Below, piece by piece: positions 11,085 to 22,467 of a stretch of 64,000 bases of DNA (within the stretch, counting starts at the first letter, position 1; each line of letters begins with the position of its first letter). The translations under genes and the position numbers were made by a program. The stretch comes from Nemertoderma westbladi (taxonomy: Eukaryota > Xenacoelomorpha > Nemertodermatida > Nemertodermatidae). The stretch covers positions 1-64,000 of the forward strand of contig JAUCBJ010001639.1 of the NCBI GenBank assembly GCA_032718475.1, written 5' to 3'. Under the pieces are notes generated by a model. It did not search any database. It saw only the letters and a program-made list of their open reading frames with translations, and was not told the DNA's origin.

Positions 11085-11255
11085 CTTTGCGCCGGATTAA
11101 TCCGGCGCACTTTGCAATAAAAGCGCGCCAATGTGGCGCGTGGCGCGCTCGAAAATCGCAAAGCGCGCCGACTTTGGCGCGTGGTGCGCTCGAAAATCGT
11201 AAAGCGCGCCGGCTTTGGCCCGTGGCGCTCCCAAAAATAAAAACCTGCGCCGATT
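11085..11255. repeat. GC-rich tandem repeat with a perfect 20-bp palindrome
   Basis: The palindrome at 11089-11108 is GCGCCGGATT plus its exact complement. It is followed by three ~40-bp units of the form AAAGCGCGCC..TTTGGCGCG.GGCGCTC.AAAAATC. This is a sharp GC island in AT-rich DNA. A 64-codon frame crosses it but is simply the repeat read through. Confidence 0.8.
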
Positions 11256-11654
11256 TGTTAGTTTACAGGTTTAAAAATTAGGCAGTTAGGCTATCAGTTA
11301 CTAGCAAAAATAAACTATCACCAGTCAGGATGTTTTTGTGTTATTGACTCTCATTTATTAGGGTATATTGGGTACGTACTAAAAGGTAGAACGATCTATA
11401 ACGGGCTATAACGGGTTATAACGATCTATAACGGGCTATAACTTCCTATAAACAAGCTATAACCACCTACTGTATAACGAGCTATAATATGAAAATTTAC
11501 ATTAGAAAAACGCCCCTTGGGTGTGTTTAACTTTTGGATTAACACGGTAGTCTGAAAAATACCGCAAGTTAAAAATTAAGGTAGGCCTATCTGCCTATGC
11601 CTAATTGATACTGATAAGATAAGTTGTTTTTATTGGCCTACAGTAGGGTCAGCC

Positions 11655-11875
11655 TAATCACCCAACTACACCCAACTACACCCAACTTTCACCCAACTAC
11701 ACCCAACTTTCACCCAACTACCACCCAACTACACAGCTACACCCAACTTTCACCAACTACACCCAACTATACCACCCATCTACACCCAACTTTCACCCAA
11801 CTACACCCAACTTTCACCCAACTACACCCAACTTTCACCCAACTACCACCCAACTACACAGCTACACCCAACTAT
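11655..11875 (+). repeat. CACCCAACTACACCCAACTTT minisatellite, left arm
   Basis: About 20 units of CACCCAACTA or CACCCAACTTT. Inverted counterparts are at about 13232-13425 and 15425-15630. The third array, in the centre, is close to the arms' arrays in unit sequence. Translation gives only a Thr/Pro/Asn-rich artefact. Confidence 0.9.
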
Positions 11876-12375
11876 ACTGTATGGCACCTATCTTCCACAA
11901 ATTACAATATGTACAGTGACAAACTCTGAACTTCTTTGAGGAATTGCTGAGATATGAACTTTTAAAAGTTGCATGTACTCGTGTTGTATTTTGCCATCAC
12001 TGCCCTGCAATTATGAAAATAACTAACTAACATTTTATTTTTATTGCAGGTTGATTCTAGAATAATTGATGAATTCAGCAATAAATATACAAAGGAGAGA
12101 CACAGAGACTATTGACGAACGATCCAGATACCTATAGATGTCTACACATACCACGCATCAAAACTCCAAACTAAGCTACAGTACAAACTAAACTGGTGCT
12201 GTGGGATTGCGGTGAAAATGAAAACGGTATTGATACACAGGAGGGTCACCGTCACAGCCGTAACGACGAAATCGCATTATTGGAAACTTCTGCTGTGGGA
12301 ATAGCAATGCAGATAATTCGTACAAAGTTAATGGACATAAGTTCTATATTATACAGTATGTTTAATGCAATTATA

Positions 12376-12775
12376 ATAATGTAATTATCCTTTATGTATC
12401 ATAGAATACAAGAAAAAAAACTGTAACATTATTTTCAGCTTCTTTATCTTAAACTTTATGGCCTTTATACTGTATTAATTAATTTTTAACGAAACAACAG
12501 AAATAATTTTAGAACTTTTTACATTTCTCATTACATTTTACATGTCTCAAGTTTACACTCCATTTGGCTCCCTGATCCAATCTTAATGGTTAGCAAATAA
12601 AGTACTTTCTGTATAATATAGGCGAATAATAAATTTATCATGGAACCAAAATAATAAACGAAAGATAAGATCAAATTAATATAAAGGCCACGAAGTTTAG
12701 AATAAAACTGTTGAAAATAAAGACTATGTTACAATCTTTCTTGTAATATGATACATAAAGGATAATTATAATATT
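12376..12775. mobile_element. MITE-like inverted repeat (TAATTATCCTTTATGTATCA ends)
   Basis: About 110 bases starting TAATTATCCTTTATGTATCA (12384) return inverted at about 12655-12775, both with TGTAACATTATTTTCA-like and AAAGGCC tracts. Related sequence borders the MITE insertion at 14640-15000, so it belongs to the arms of the surrounding element. No coding region. Confidence 0.6.
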
Positions 12776-12900
12776 TTATTGTTAAATTTCTGAATTACTT
12801 AACGCTCGTCCTTGGACAAGCCGTAAATACAGTAGATAGATGGATTATTTGCGGCTCGTCCATAGACGAGCGTTAAGTAATCAAGAAATTTAACAATAAA
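12776..12900. repeat. Foldback repeat with ~55-bp arms
   Basis: TTTTATTGTTAAATTTCT (12774) through CGTAAATA, a loop near 12830-12845, then the inverted arm ending AAATTTAACAATAAAA at 12900. Includes TTAACGCTCGTCC / GGACGAGCGTTAA. Arms have a few mismatches. Likely a small foldback MITE. Confidence 0.75.
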
Positions 12901-13231
12901 ACAACGTATTATAGTGTATAATGTACTTTTATCTCACTTCGGTCCCTCGTTTCAATATTTCACTAACTCGAATATGATAATAACTCGAAATAAATTTTCC
13001 AGTATTTACTAATTATCATAGTGCGTTAAGGCTCGCCTTTACTACGTGGCTCGCATGTTCTCGCTGTTATGCCTCAGAACTAAACATTAGATATATTGTA
13101 CTGTATGTCCTACTCATCTTCACATCCAAAAAAGCGACGTAGATTAGGATTTGTATGGTTTTTGACAATTTTATAATTTGCTTTATAATTTTTTATTTTC
13201 AAAAATCCTGACCTGCGAGAAAGTGGTGAAA

Positions 13232-13430
13232 GGTAAGTGTAGTTGGGTGGAAGTGAGACAATGTTGAGTGTACTGTAGTTGGGTGATAGTTGGGTGGAGA
13301 ATTGGGTGTAGTTGGGTGAAAGTTGGGTGTTGTTGGGGGTAGTTGGGTGAAAGTTGGGTGTAGTTGGGTGGAAGTGGAGTGTAGTTGGGTGAAAGTGAGT
13401 CAAAGTTGAGTGTAGTTGGTTGGAGAGTTT
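13232..13430 (-). repeat. GTAGTTGGGTGAAAGTTGGG minisatellite, centre
   Basis: About 17 units of the CACCCAACTA/CACCCAACTTT family in reverse orientation. It lies outside both long arms of the 11371-16020 element, so this copy needs its own origin. Confidence 0.85.
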
Positions 13431-13721
13431 GGTGTTCTGTGGGACGAGTCACGCAGTCAGGGCAAGCCTTAGCGCACAATTGCAATTAGTAAAAATAGGG
13501 CAAAATTTCATCTCCAGTCGGTCGTTCTGTCCGCTTGTCTGTCTGTAATGAAAAATTCATTCGTAAGTAACTTTTGAAGATTTTCGCCAACTGATCCACA
13601 TTAAAGCCCGATGAGAAACCCCACTTGGGATCCGACTATGTAGCAACATACCTAAAGTGTGTGACATATTATTCATTCACATGTGAGAATTTAGCTTGGA
13701 AACCTCAATGTTGATCAGATA

Positions 13722-14210
13722 GACTTTGCTGATGACTTAGGAGTACTCTCAGAATCATTAGAGGGAGCCCAACGGCTCCTCAGCTCATTAGAACATTCTG
13801 CTTCTAGTGTTGGTCTTTTTATTACCTCCAGAAAGACCACAATTTTGACAGTTAACTTTGAAAGTCCTCAGCAAGTCTCTGATCGGATGAGCATAAGCTC
13901 AAAGGATGGTATGCTTGAGCATGTGGACAACTTCTGTTACCTGGGATCATGGATCCGGAAGTCAGGTGAGGACCTTCGAATACGTAAGGGAAAGGCATGG
14001 GCAGCCTTGAATAGGCTTTCCAGGATTTGGAAGTCACCGAGAATTAATCGGAAACTCAAGGTCCGATTATTTAGAGCAGCAGTAGTTCCAGTACTCCTCT
14101 ACGGGAGTCCATGCTGGGCTCTAACTGCTGAGGACACCAAATCTCTGGATGGCACATTCACAAGAATGCTACGCCGGGTTCATTGTGTCAAGTACAATGC
14201 ACACATTAGT
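13722..14210 (+). pseudogene. Non-LTR reverse transcriptase fragment (copy A)
   Basis: Open frame with the catalytic FADD motif at 13725-13736, followed by the downstream part of the RT domain: FCYLGSWI, RIRKGKAWAALNRLSRIW, KVRLFRAAVVPVLLYGSPCW and TRMLRRVHCVKYNAHIS. The 3' part seen in copy B (18497-19037) is missing. Direct repeats of 27 bp with one mismatch border it (13691-13717 and 14206-14232, TTGGAAACCTCAATGTTGA). A fragment lacking both ends and any tail is unusual for target-primed insertion. No upstream finger or palm motifs remain. Confidence 0.85.
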
Positions 14211-14670
14211 TTGGAAACCTCAATGTTGATCACATGAGGATTTTCGAATGGGTGGAATGTCTGAAAGATTAAATACACTTCTCCCATTTCGTTGTTTGTA
14301 ATAAAATAAGCTGAATATTGTCATATCCTACTGTACATATACTGTACAGTATGTACTAGAGACCACAAGCCGCGTCTATATGATTACGTTGATCAACGTC
14401 TGCAATTCTCTACCCTAGTGTGATGAATTATTATTTCTACTACTGTAAGATCTGTAATGTATAACGATCTTATCGATTCTCATACTGTAGAGATCTTGTC
14501 CATTCTGGCATCGCCTGTATGTGAAGATCATAATAAGTTCCTTGCAGAAATTCCCTTGACCTGTACAGATCTTACCAGATCCCCTTTTAGTTTATCAAAA
14601 ATGTAAAATGTTCTAAAATTATTGCTGTTGTTTCGTTAAAAATTAATTAATATAAAGGCCATAAAGTTCG

Positions 14671-14869
14671 CCCATGTGAATAATACCAGGATTTCACTTT
14701 TCGGTCGACATTTTATTGGAATTTTATGTATGAAGATTTTTTATTTTTTTTAATTTATCTTTTTGATACGTTTCGTTTTGATACGGCTAAATTTCGTTTA
14801 TTGTTTTGGTTAGATTCAGCCCTTTTGTAACCTGTGATTTTAATGAAAACCTGGGATTCTTCACATGGG
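14671..14869 (-). mobile_element. MITE with CCCATGTGAA ends, copy 1
   Basis: CCCATGTGAATAATACCAGG at the left and its complement (CCTGGGATTCTTCACATGGG) at the right, 199 bp. Contains TTTATTGTTTTGGTTAGA and a TTCGGTCGAC block shared with the copy at 58031-58253, which is in the opposite orientation. No coding region. Target duplication not resolved. Confidence 0.8.
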
Positions 14870-15424
14870 GGCAACTGCAAAGTGAAATATATAACGGCAG
14901 AAAGTGTTTACATGGGCCCAAGATTAAAATAAAGCTGCTGAAAATAATGTTACAGTTCTTTTTCTTGTATTCTATGATACATAAAGGATAATTACATTAT
15001 TATAATTGCATTAAACATACTGTATAATATAGAACTTATGTCCATTAACTTTGTACGAATTATCTGCATTGCTATTCCCATAACAGAAGTTTCCAATGCG
15101 ATTTCGTCGTTAAGGCTGTGACGGTGACCCCCCTGTGTATCAATACCGTTTTCATTTTCACCACAATCCCACAGCGCCAGTTTAGTTTTATACTGTAGCT
15201 TGGATCGTTCGTCAATAGTCTCTGCGTCTCTCCTTTGTATATTTATTGCTAAATTCATCAATTATTCTAGAACCAACCTGCAATAAATATAAAACGTTAG
15301 TTTGTTATTTTCATAATTGCTCAGCAGTGGGGGCAACATACAGTACATGAAACATTTAAAAGCTCATATCTCAGCAATTCCTCGAAGAGTTTGTTACTGT
15401 ACATATTGTAATTTGTGGAAGTTT

Positions 15425-15632
15425 GGTGCCATACAGTAGGTATAGTTTGGTGTAAGTTGGATGCAGAGTGGAAGTGGAAGTGCAGTGGAAGTTGGGTGTA
15501 GTGGGGTGGAACTGTGTGGGTGTAGTTGGCTGAAAGTTGGGTGTAGTTGGGTGAAAGTTGGGTGTAGTTGGGTGAAAGTTGGGTGTAGTTGGGTGTAGTT
15601 GGGTGAAAGTTGGGTGTAGTTGGGTGTTTAGG
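15425..15632 (-). repeat. GTAGTTGGGTGAAAGTTGGG minisatellite, right arm
   Basis: Right-arm counterpart of the array at 11655-11875, in inverted orientation, with the same TAGGCTGACC sequence next to its outer end. Confidence 0.9.
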
Positions 15633-16109
15633 CTGACCGCCTACAGTATATTGCTCACTATATTCATGTATTCTATATCGACCAGAAGCTGACAGCGGAT
15701 AGCAGGATGGAGGATAGACAGAGAGATGGGAGACCTCTCCACACTGCTGCACTGTCTGATAGTCAGATAAATGCAGTAGTGGCATGCTGACTAATGCAGT
15801 AATGACTGATTTCGTGATACCACAAAGATGAAAAGCATTATGGACTAAAAAACCAAATTGCGTAATTAAATTACTGACTAGGAAAATAAATCCATTCTAA
15901 AATATGTTTTTTTATTGTAAATTTTCATATTATAGCTCGTTATAGGTGGTTATAGCTTGTTATATGAAGTTATTGCCCGTTATAGCCCGTTATATATCGT
16001 TCTACCTTTTAGTACGTACCGGTATATTGGCTGATTGGTCAGCCACTATAAGTATAACCTGTACCCCTTAACATTTCAGGATCTAAGGAATGACCATAGA
16101 CTGATAGAA

Positions 16110-16290
16110 GGACTTAATGATGCAGAACCATATATAAGTCATATTCAATGAGTTAGTTAAGTTGACGAAAATGGCAACAAACGGGATTATATACAGTAGT
16201 TGCCAAATCAGGCAATCAGAAATTTTGCCAGATTTTGCTTGGTTGCCAAATATGGCAATCACAATCATTGCCAGATTTGGCCATTGTACC
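16110..16290. repeat. TTGCCAAAT / ATTTGGCAA iterated motif block
   Basis: Five or so copies of TTGCCAAAT.TGGCAAT-type motifs in both orientations within 180 bp. Same architecture as other iteron blocks in the window, different sequence. No gene. Confidence 0.6.
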
Positions 16291-16300
16291 TATAATTGAC

Positions 16301-16765
16301 TGTAACAGAGAATTTTCAATCCCTGGTTAAAATTCCCCGGTTAAAATTCCCAGTCAGCTAGTGTATTCTCACTCCCGAGGTGTATTTTCCCTAGTGTATT
16401 TTAACCCCCTCCAGTGAAATCTCACCCCTATTATCAATTTTCACACTGTGCAAATCCATCCCCGGTTAAATTCACCCAAATTTCCCTAGTGCATTTTCAA
16501 CCCCCCTGTATTTTCTATACAGTACCTTACTATATACTGTATAAATCTAGTATCTGTGGTCTTATCTGCAGCACTGCAGGCTTACTGAATATTGAATTTA
16601 AATTATATTGATATTTAAAATATCACGGTGCAAGAATACACTGAGGGGGGTTAAATTTCACTAAAAAATCACCTTGAGTTAGAGTAGTTTCACCCCCGGT
16701 TAAAATACCCTAGTGAATTTTAAATGGGGGTTGAATTTTTAGGGGGGTGGAAATTCTCTGCTACA
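16301..16765. mobile_element. MITE with CCCTAGTGTATTTTAACCCC iterons
   Basis: Ends TGTAACAGAGAATTT and, inverted, AAATTCTCTGCTACA. Inside the left end are GGTTAAAATTCCC and CCTAGTGTATTTTAACC-type motifs (16320-16515), and inside the right end the same motifs inverted (16645-16750). About 465 bp, no coding region. Confidence 0.7.
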
Positions 16766-17022
16766 CCGGGAAGAGTAAATCCACGAAAAGGTCACCCCCA
16801 ACTACCAAAATTTGACATGATTCAACTATACATATCACAATATGATGGGTGTTAAGTAATCCAGATATCCCAAATTGTTGGAAAAACACACACTACCGTA
16901 CTAACCCCAATAAATTTATGTAACTTCAAAAAAATTTGGACTGAATATGAAGTAAGTACAGTATATTCAATAAATCATATAGAAAATTCATTCAAATATT
17001 TTTGCATAATGCATTTTGCATA

Positions 17023-17483
17023 TTACAGTCGGGGTCTCTTCAATTCATGCCAGACTAATTCTATAGGATTTAAGTCTGGCGATTCCGGGGGCCAGAATGA
17101 ACAATCGTAGTTTAGTTTCTTCGAGTCTATGAATTTCTGAGTAATACCGCTTGTATGGCAAGGTGCAGAATCGGATTGCAGGACATACTCATTATTCCTG
17201 TACGTCTCCTTTACGAAAGGAAATATAATTTCCTTCACCATTGAACAATAGACTTTGCTGTCGATTCGAATGTCACCATTCAGCATTGCTAGTGCAGTCT
17301 GACCTTCGTTCGAAATTCCACCATAAATGTGGAACTTGACAGGGTGTTTACTGTAGCTCTTGAGCGCAGCCGCATGAACGCATCGTCTTTCTTTATATAG
17401 AAACGTTTCCTGCAATTATCCAGTTGGACGCAACACTCATCAGTGAAAACCATATTTTGTGTAGCGTTGGGATGAATTTTCAA
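17023..17483 (-). pseudogene. Tc1/mariner-like (DDE_3) transposase remnant
   Basis: Two overlapping frames cover the second half of a Tc1/mariner/IS630-type transposase. The upstream frame starts MKIHPNATQNMVFTDECC, with the first catalytic D in FTDE. The downstream frame has KHPVKFHIYGGIS, the second D in QSDSAPCHTSG, and the third acidic residue in WPPESPDLNPIELVW. The switch between frames lies about 17340-17400 and implies a 1-base indel. The N-terminal DNA-binding domain is gone and the C-terminus stops just after HELK. No terminal repeats recognised. Confidence 0.88.
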
Positions 17484-18447
17484 GTTTTTACAAAAGCTAA
17501 TTGGCTTTACTATTTGGCAGTATTTTGCATTTGCCGGTATCCAGCCTAGATTTTTTTGGTGATTTTGGTCATTTTTGCCGCCAAAAGGACCAAGTTAATG
17601 TTTATTGGGATTGGGACTGTATTTCGCTGGGATCCCGGTTTGATGGGATCGGGATCCCATTTAAACATTACAGTAGTGCACTGTTGAAGCCGGAAGTCTT
17701 CACAATGTTTTCATATAAAATCAGATTTAACTAAAAAAATCTGATTTAAATAAAAAAAATATGATTTAAATAAAAAAATATGATTTTTTTGATATTTTTT
17801 TAAAAAATCATGATTTTTATATACCCTGTACAGTACACAAAAAAACTACTGAGTAATAACCAACAGGTTTTTAAAAAGGTAAACAACAATAGAGTTTCCG
17901 AAATCATTGAGTGAGTATACGCGCGCAACTTGTGGGCAACTAGGGGTTGACCTTACGACACTGGCAGCCCTAACTTACTGTACCCAACTGCACACTGGTG
18001 GATAAATAACCTCTATGGTGGTTTTTATTTCAAAACCAGAAGCTAATCAATCAATAATTCAGCCTACGCAATGCTACTTTAATAACCTGAGCAGGCTTAC
18101 ACCTTCTGCTTAATATAAGCTTACAGAAAAAACAGAGTGGGCAGAAATAAGTAAACCAAAGTAAGAAACCAGGTCTACAGTCTCTGAACCCCTACTCGGA
18201 CTTACTGGTATACATAAAGTCACAATAGAAATTAATACTGAAGTACCATACCGGTACCTCCAGCGTGAACTAAATAAGTTATTGTTCCACAGGAACAGTA
18301 TAATATAGTTAATTAATGTTCGAGCTTTTAGAAAACTTAGATAATTTTCACCATGAAATTTTATTATCACAAATGGATTGGATTGGATTTAGTGCAATTC
18401 TACCAGTTGCTTAAAAGATTGGATTATAATGTATAGACTACAGTACC
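17484..18447. other. Spacer, no gene
   Basis: AT-rich sequence. 17695-17820 is low-complexity A/T with repeated TATGATTTAAATAAAAAA. No frame here shows a recognisable domain. Confidence 0.6.
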
Positions 18448-18496
18448 GCTTTCAAATACTACTACTAGGATCGGCATGCTGCATTGCAGCTGCATT

Positions 18497-19037
18497 TTAA
18501 GAATGCTGTGCCGGCTTGTCAACAAAATTGCACCGCCACAACTCCCTATCACCCATGACATTTGCTAGATCATCCGCATCTTTAAGGCCAGTGTCCTTTA
18601 AGATGCGTCTCAAGAAAGTCATGGGCTGTCCACCATGCTTATTCACTCCATGAGGCTGCCAAAGTACAAGATTATGCACTGGCTGGTCCTCACGACGAAA
18701 GCAATGTCCTGCAAAGCGGAGGCGATTTTGTTCTAGTGTCAAGCTTGGAGGAACCAATGAGACACCTCCAATGTTATATAGTGTCTGGTTGGAGATGTGT
18801 GCATTGTACTTGACACAATGAACCCGGCGTAGCATTCTTGTGAATGTGCCATCCAGAGATTTGGTGTCCTCAGCAGTTAGAGCCCAGCATGGACTCCCGT
18901 AGAGGAGTACTGGAACTACTGCTGCTCTAAATAATCGGACCTTAAGTTTCCGATTAATTCTCGGTGACTTCCAAATCCTGGAAAGCCTATTCAAGGCTGC
19001 CCATGCCTTACCCTTTCGTATTCGAAGGTATTCGAAG
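18497..19037 (-). pseudogene. 5'-truncated non-LTR retrotransposon 3' end (copy B)
   Basis: From about 19037 the frame gives the end of the RT domain (RIRKGKAWAALNRLSRIW, VVPVLLYGSPCWALTAEDTK) and then the C-terminal region missing from copy A: LRFAGHCFRREDQPVHNLVL, GGQPMTFLRRILKDTG, ELWRCNF, stop at 18497. The insertion is bordered by an 11-bp duplication GCTTTCAAATA (18448-18458 and 19038-19048) and on the coding strand ends in TAGTAGTAG, so it is a normal target-primed, 5'-truncated insertion. A related unoccupied site is at about 54190-54255. Confidence 0.9.
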
Positions 19038-19048
19038 GCTTTCAAATA

Positions 19049-20307
19049 ACGTCGTATTGGATCCTAATAGGATCCTATTGTGAAAAACTGTCTGCAGATT
19101 TAATTACTCCGACAATTGGAAGGGAGTTTCGCGTCCGCCAGTTAACCGATATCATATAGAACTGTTCAAGGAGTCCAAGGACAAAGGCCGATCTGAAATT
19201 ATTTGAGAAAATATAATACACTCAAGCGAGGGTAATGCGGTGGAGTACTTAGGAACAAAACCGAGGGAAAGGTACTACCTCATGACTGCTAAGGGGGGGG
19301 GGGGGGGGGGGGGGGGGATGATTATAAGATGGATGATTATGAATGATATTGACAACAATTACTGATATATATACAGTATAACTACTGTATAGGTAAAGTC
19401 CTAGAGTTAGTATCGGAAGCAAGATTCTAAAGAACCACATAACTTCTTCTAAACTCTTGTATCACCATGAGTCTGTCTCAACTTGTTTTTCTTTTGTGGA
19501 TGCGGTAATGGAGAAACAGCAGGCAGTTTGTATGCCCTCAGTTGATCTTCCGTTTCAGAGAGTCAATAAACCTTTGTATAGAGAGTAGAAAAGTCACGAG
19601 TGAAGTGGAAGGCTCATCTTTCAACGTTATTTTTCAACAATGCTCCACCATTTTCGGTATATTTGAGGAGTCATCAGTTACACCATGTTGACTATTTTAC
19701 GAGGTGACCTTCACACGACTAATGAGAAATTTCCAATAGTGACAAAGATATTCCGGCGGGGATTTGCTATGGGGATCTTTGAATATGTCGAATATATAGT
19801 GGGGGTGAGGGCGGCTGGTGAACCCCTCGATGTCCCTACATCAACCTCTATAACCAAAAACTCCCCACGCACAATGACACGAGTTCCAGCAACCATCACC
19901 AGAACCCCGGATGGGTACAAATCTAGTCTGGGACCAAATATCTATTGGTAGACAGGATTATGCGTCATCCGTTAACACAAGAATAACTTTTGGCTAATTA
20001 ATAAATAATAAATTATAAAATAATAAATTATTCCTATCGATCTGTTTTGAAATAAAGCAAGATTGAAATTTTCACAAGCATATTGAAAATTAAAACTCAT
20101 AATGGCTAAGCGTCCCATCATGGTTCCGACTCTCAAGATGCTATAGTGGTGAATTTTAACACCAACTAGCAGACTGTGCAATAACTTTACCCTCGATCTT
20201 GTTAGTGACAAGTACTGGAGACATAAAAAAAAACTAAAACTAAATACTGTCTAACAACACACTCACTTATCAAATAAACACTCACAGTTTATGCTGCTTT
20301 AATGAAT
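19049..20307. other. Spacer with poly-G tract, no gene
   Basis: 19049-19085 has GGATCC/AATAGGATCCTA repeats. 19293-19317 is a run of 25 G. The rest shows short frames only (88 codons at most) with no recognisable domain. Confidence 0.55.
19293..19317. repeat. Poly-G tract (25 G)
   Basis: Uninterrupted G run; exact length uncertain. Confidence 0.9.
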
Positions 20308-20312
20308 AGCTA

Positions 20313-22467
20313 TGATAAACAACCGCGACCTCTATACTAACAGCAGAACTGTTGAACAGACAAATACTGGTATACTTCTCTGCCAACCTAATAAGTTCCC
20401 GCCTAACCAATAAGACACAAAGACTGCTCTACTGTTAAGTAAAGGGGATCAGGAGCGTGCTATTACTAAATTGTAAGGGTTGCTAAATACAAAACCGCTA
20501 CTTACCGTTAGATGGCGCTAATCTGCCGTCCACTAATATATTTTACTAATTTTACACAACTCCTGCAAAATCGCTTGTTCCTTTCTCTACCGATTGCTCG
20601 ATAGAGAGCTAACTGTTCGAATCTATGAGCCACGCGGGAGTAACCAAAACAATAAACCCGAGTCGGCTCCCTAAGCTTACTTAAGACGAGTGCGAGAGGC
20701 CTTGCACTCAGAGTATTCTTACGCCTAATTTTATCACTTATTAAAGCACGCTATTACCTACGTCTTTCTAATCGCGAATACTGGAGGTTCCCTAACGTAA
20801 TGTGTGAATGCGAGAATATTTAAAATATCAAAATGGTACAGTATCTGTTTCTACGTGGATAATACCACCCCGGGTCTAAAACTGCCCGCGACTGGCTTTA
20901 GGCCAGCAAAATTACTAGCGTATCGTGCGTACCGAATAGTGCGTTCTAGCTGATTGCCCGCTAATGCAAATAACCGCTCAGCGTGAATAGTTTACAGTAC
21001 ACTAATTATTACCTTAGCTACTCTCCGCTATGCTGCGTACTAATTCTTAATTTTTTACTAATTAATTACAGTCACGAATATTTAACAGCGTACTAATTAC
21101 TAAGAGTTCCAGAATACGTAATTCTAATTTATCACGCAACAGGTTTCGATAGTAATAGCCTAATTTGCCGTATTACTTTGACCTAATCAATAACTAATCA
21201 TTGTAACTAAGAAATAGAAATCAATCAAAAGAAAAGAGCGCCTATCTAAGCATTCGTGATCTTAGGCACACTTCAATAACACACCAATCAGCGTTAGAAA
21301 TCACAGTTTACAATTGTGCAATTCACTACTCGTACTCCACACTCAACGTTTTAATACGCGCAGGCCTCTCCCGGGTACATCTAGGACTCCTAACTAACCC
21401 AATTCCTGCCCCCCTAATACTAAATAGAGACAAAATCTGGATCATCAGCCCCCTAATTACTGTACCGGCGATCGGTCTGCGTGCCGCAGTGCAAGTTACC
21501 CGCCCGCAACGGTGACCCTGGCCAGCGTTGCTCGCTTTGAATCCTCCGCTCTCTCCTAGTCGCTCAACCCCCCGATGCGCCCACCGCCCACTGGCACCTT
21601 AGCTCTCCATGATGCTAATAGCTACCGTAGCGGCGCATGCAAATCACAAAGTCTGACAGTCTCAGAATCCCTTAGGATTATTGCGCAGAAAGAATCACAT
21701 AGAACCATTAATCAAAGGTAGAAATCATAGTTCAATTGTAATTAGCAGCAATCAAAGGAATTATTGAGAAACACAAGCAAGTAATCGCACTAGCAAATCA
21801 TTTCACGAAAATTAATCAAATTAGCAAATTGCAGAAAATATCCAGAAAAAACAGCAAGACAGGTGCTAGGGCTAGGTGTCATGTGATGAGTAGAGTTGTT
21901 GTGAGGCTCTACCGGCACACCGCCAATTTATAGGTGATCCGGATGGGGTGATGCAATAGGGTGACTCAATCGCTTTCTTATTGGCTCTCCAGTCCGTGCT
22001 AGCACTAGACCAACCTGGAAGCAGCTAGTCCAATAAGGAGGCCGGATTGTAGCCCTATTTGCTTCCCTTCCTCGAATTATTACCATATATGGTAATGGTT
22101 CACGTCTCTGGCTGCTGAATGGCCAGGACAGCGTCCCTATATGCTAGCCCTACTAAAGCTAATATCAGCAAGCACTGAATCCAGGGTCCGAATAAACTTA
22201 CCCTGGAACTATCTACATATAACCTAATACAAAATTACGTAGGTAGGGCTACATACTATACAAAATGGATGGTTTCAAATATATGGGCGTTTTGATTTCC
22301 CTACCTAAATACCACTGCGTTATTATGCCTTATCTAAAATATCATGCTGCACAACGGACTAATATTACGTACAGTATAACGGACTAATATTGCATACTGC
22401 ATAACGGACTAATATTGCATACTGCATGATGACTAATATTATGGATACAGCGCCATATACCGTAACA
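20313..22467 (-). repeat. BEL/Pao 3' LTR
   Basis: 2155 bp, TG..CA ends. In element sense the sequence before it is CCCTTGGAGCGG, a short purine-rich candidate for the polypurine tract. Carries a tandem ACGGACTAATATTGCATACTG block near 22345-22440. No ORF. Confidence 0.95.

Larger units (their letters stand above)
11371..16020. mobile_element. Mutator-like inverted-repeat element with 9-bp TSD
   Basis: Inverted ends start GGTACGTACTAAAAGG, then five or more iterated TATAACGGGC-type motifs (11390-11480; 15925-16005 in reverse). GGTATATTG is exactly duplicated outside both ends (11362-11370 and 16021-16029). A 9-bp duplication with long terminal inverted repeats is the hallmark of Mutator-like elements. 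The arms extend inward more than 1 kb and both contain CACCCAACTACACCCAACTT microsatellites. No transposase remains; the centre holds smaller insertions: foldback DNA, a reverse transcriptase scrap and a MITE. Confidence 0.75.

Noticed and set aside
11624-11929. Thr/Pro/Asn-rich frame
   Set aside because: Translation of the CACCCAACTA minisatellite.
19685-19951. 88-codon plus-strand frame left of the BEL/Pao element
   Set aside because: No recognisable domain, opposite-strand frame of similar length, no neighbours to support it.
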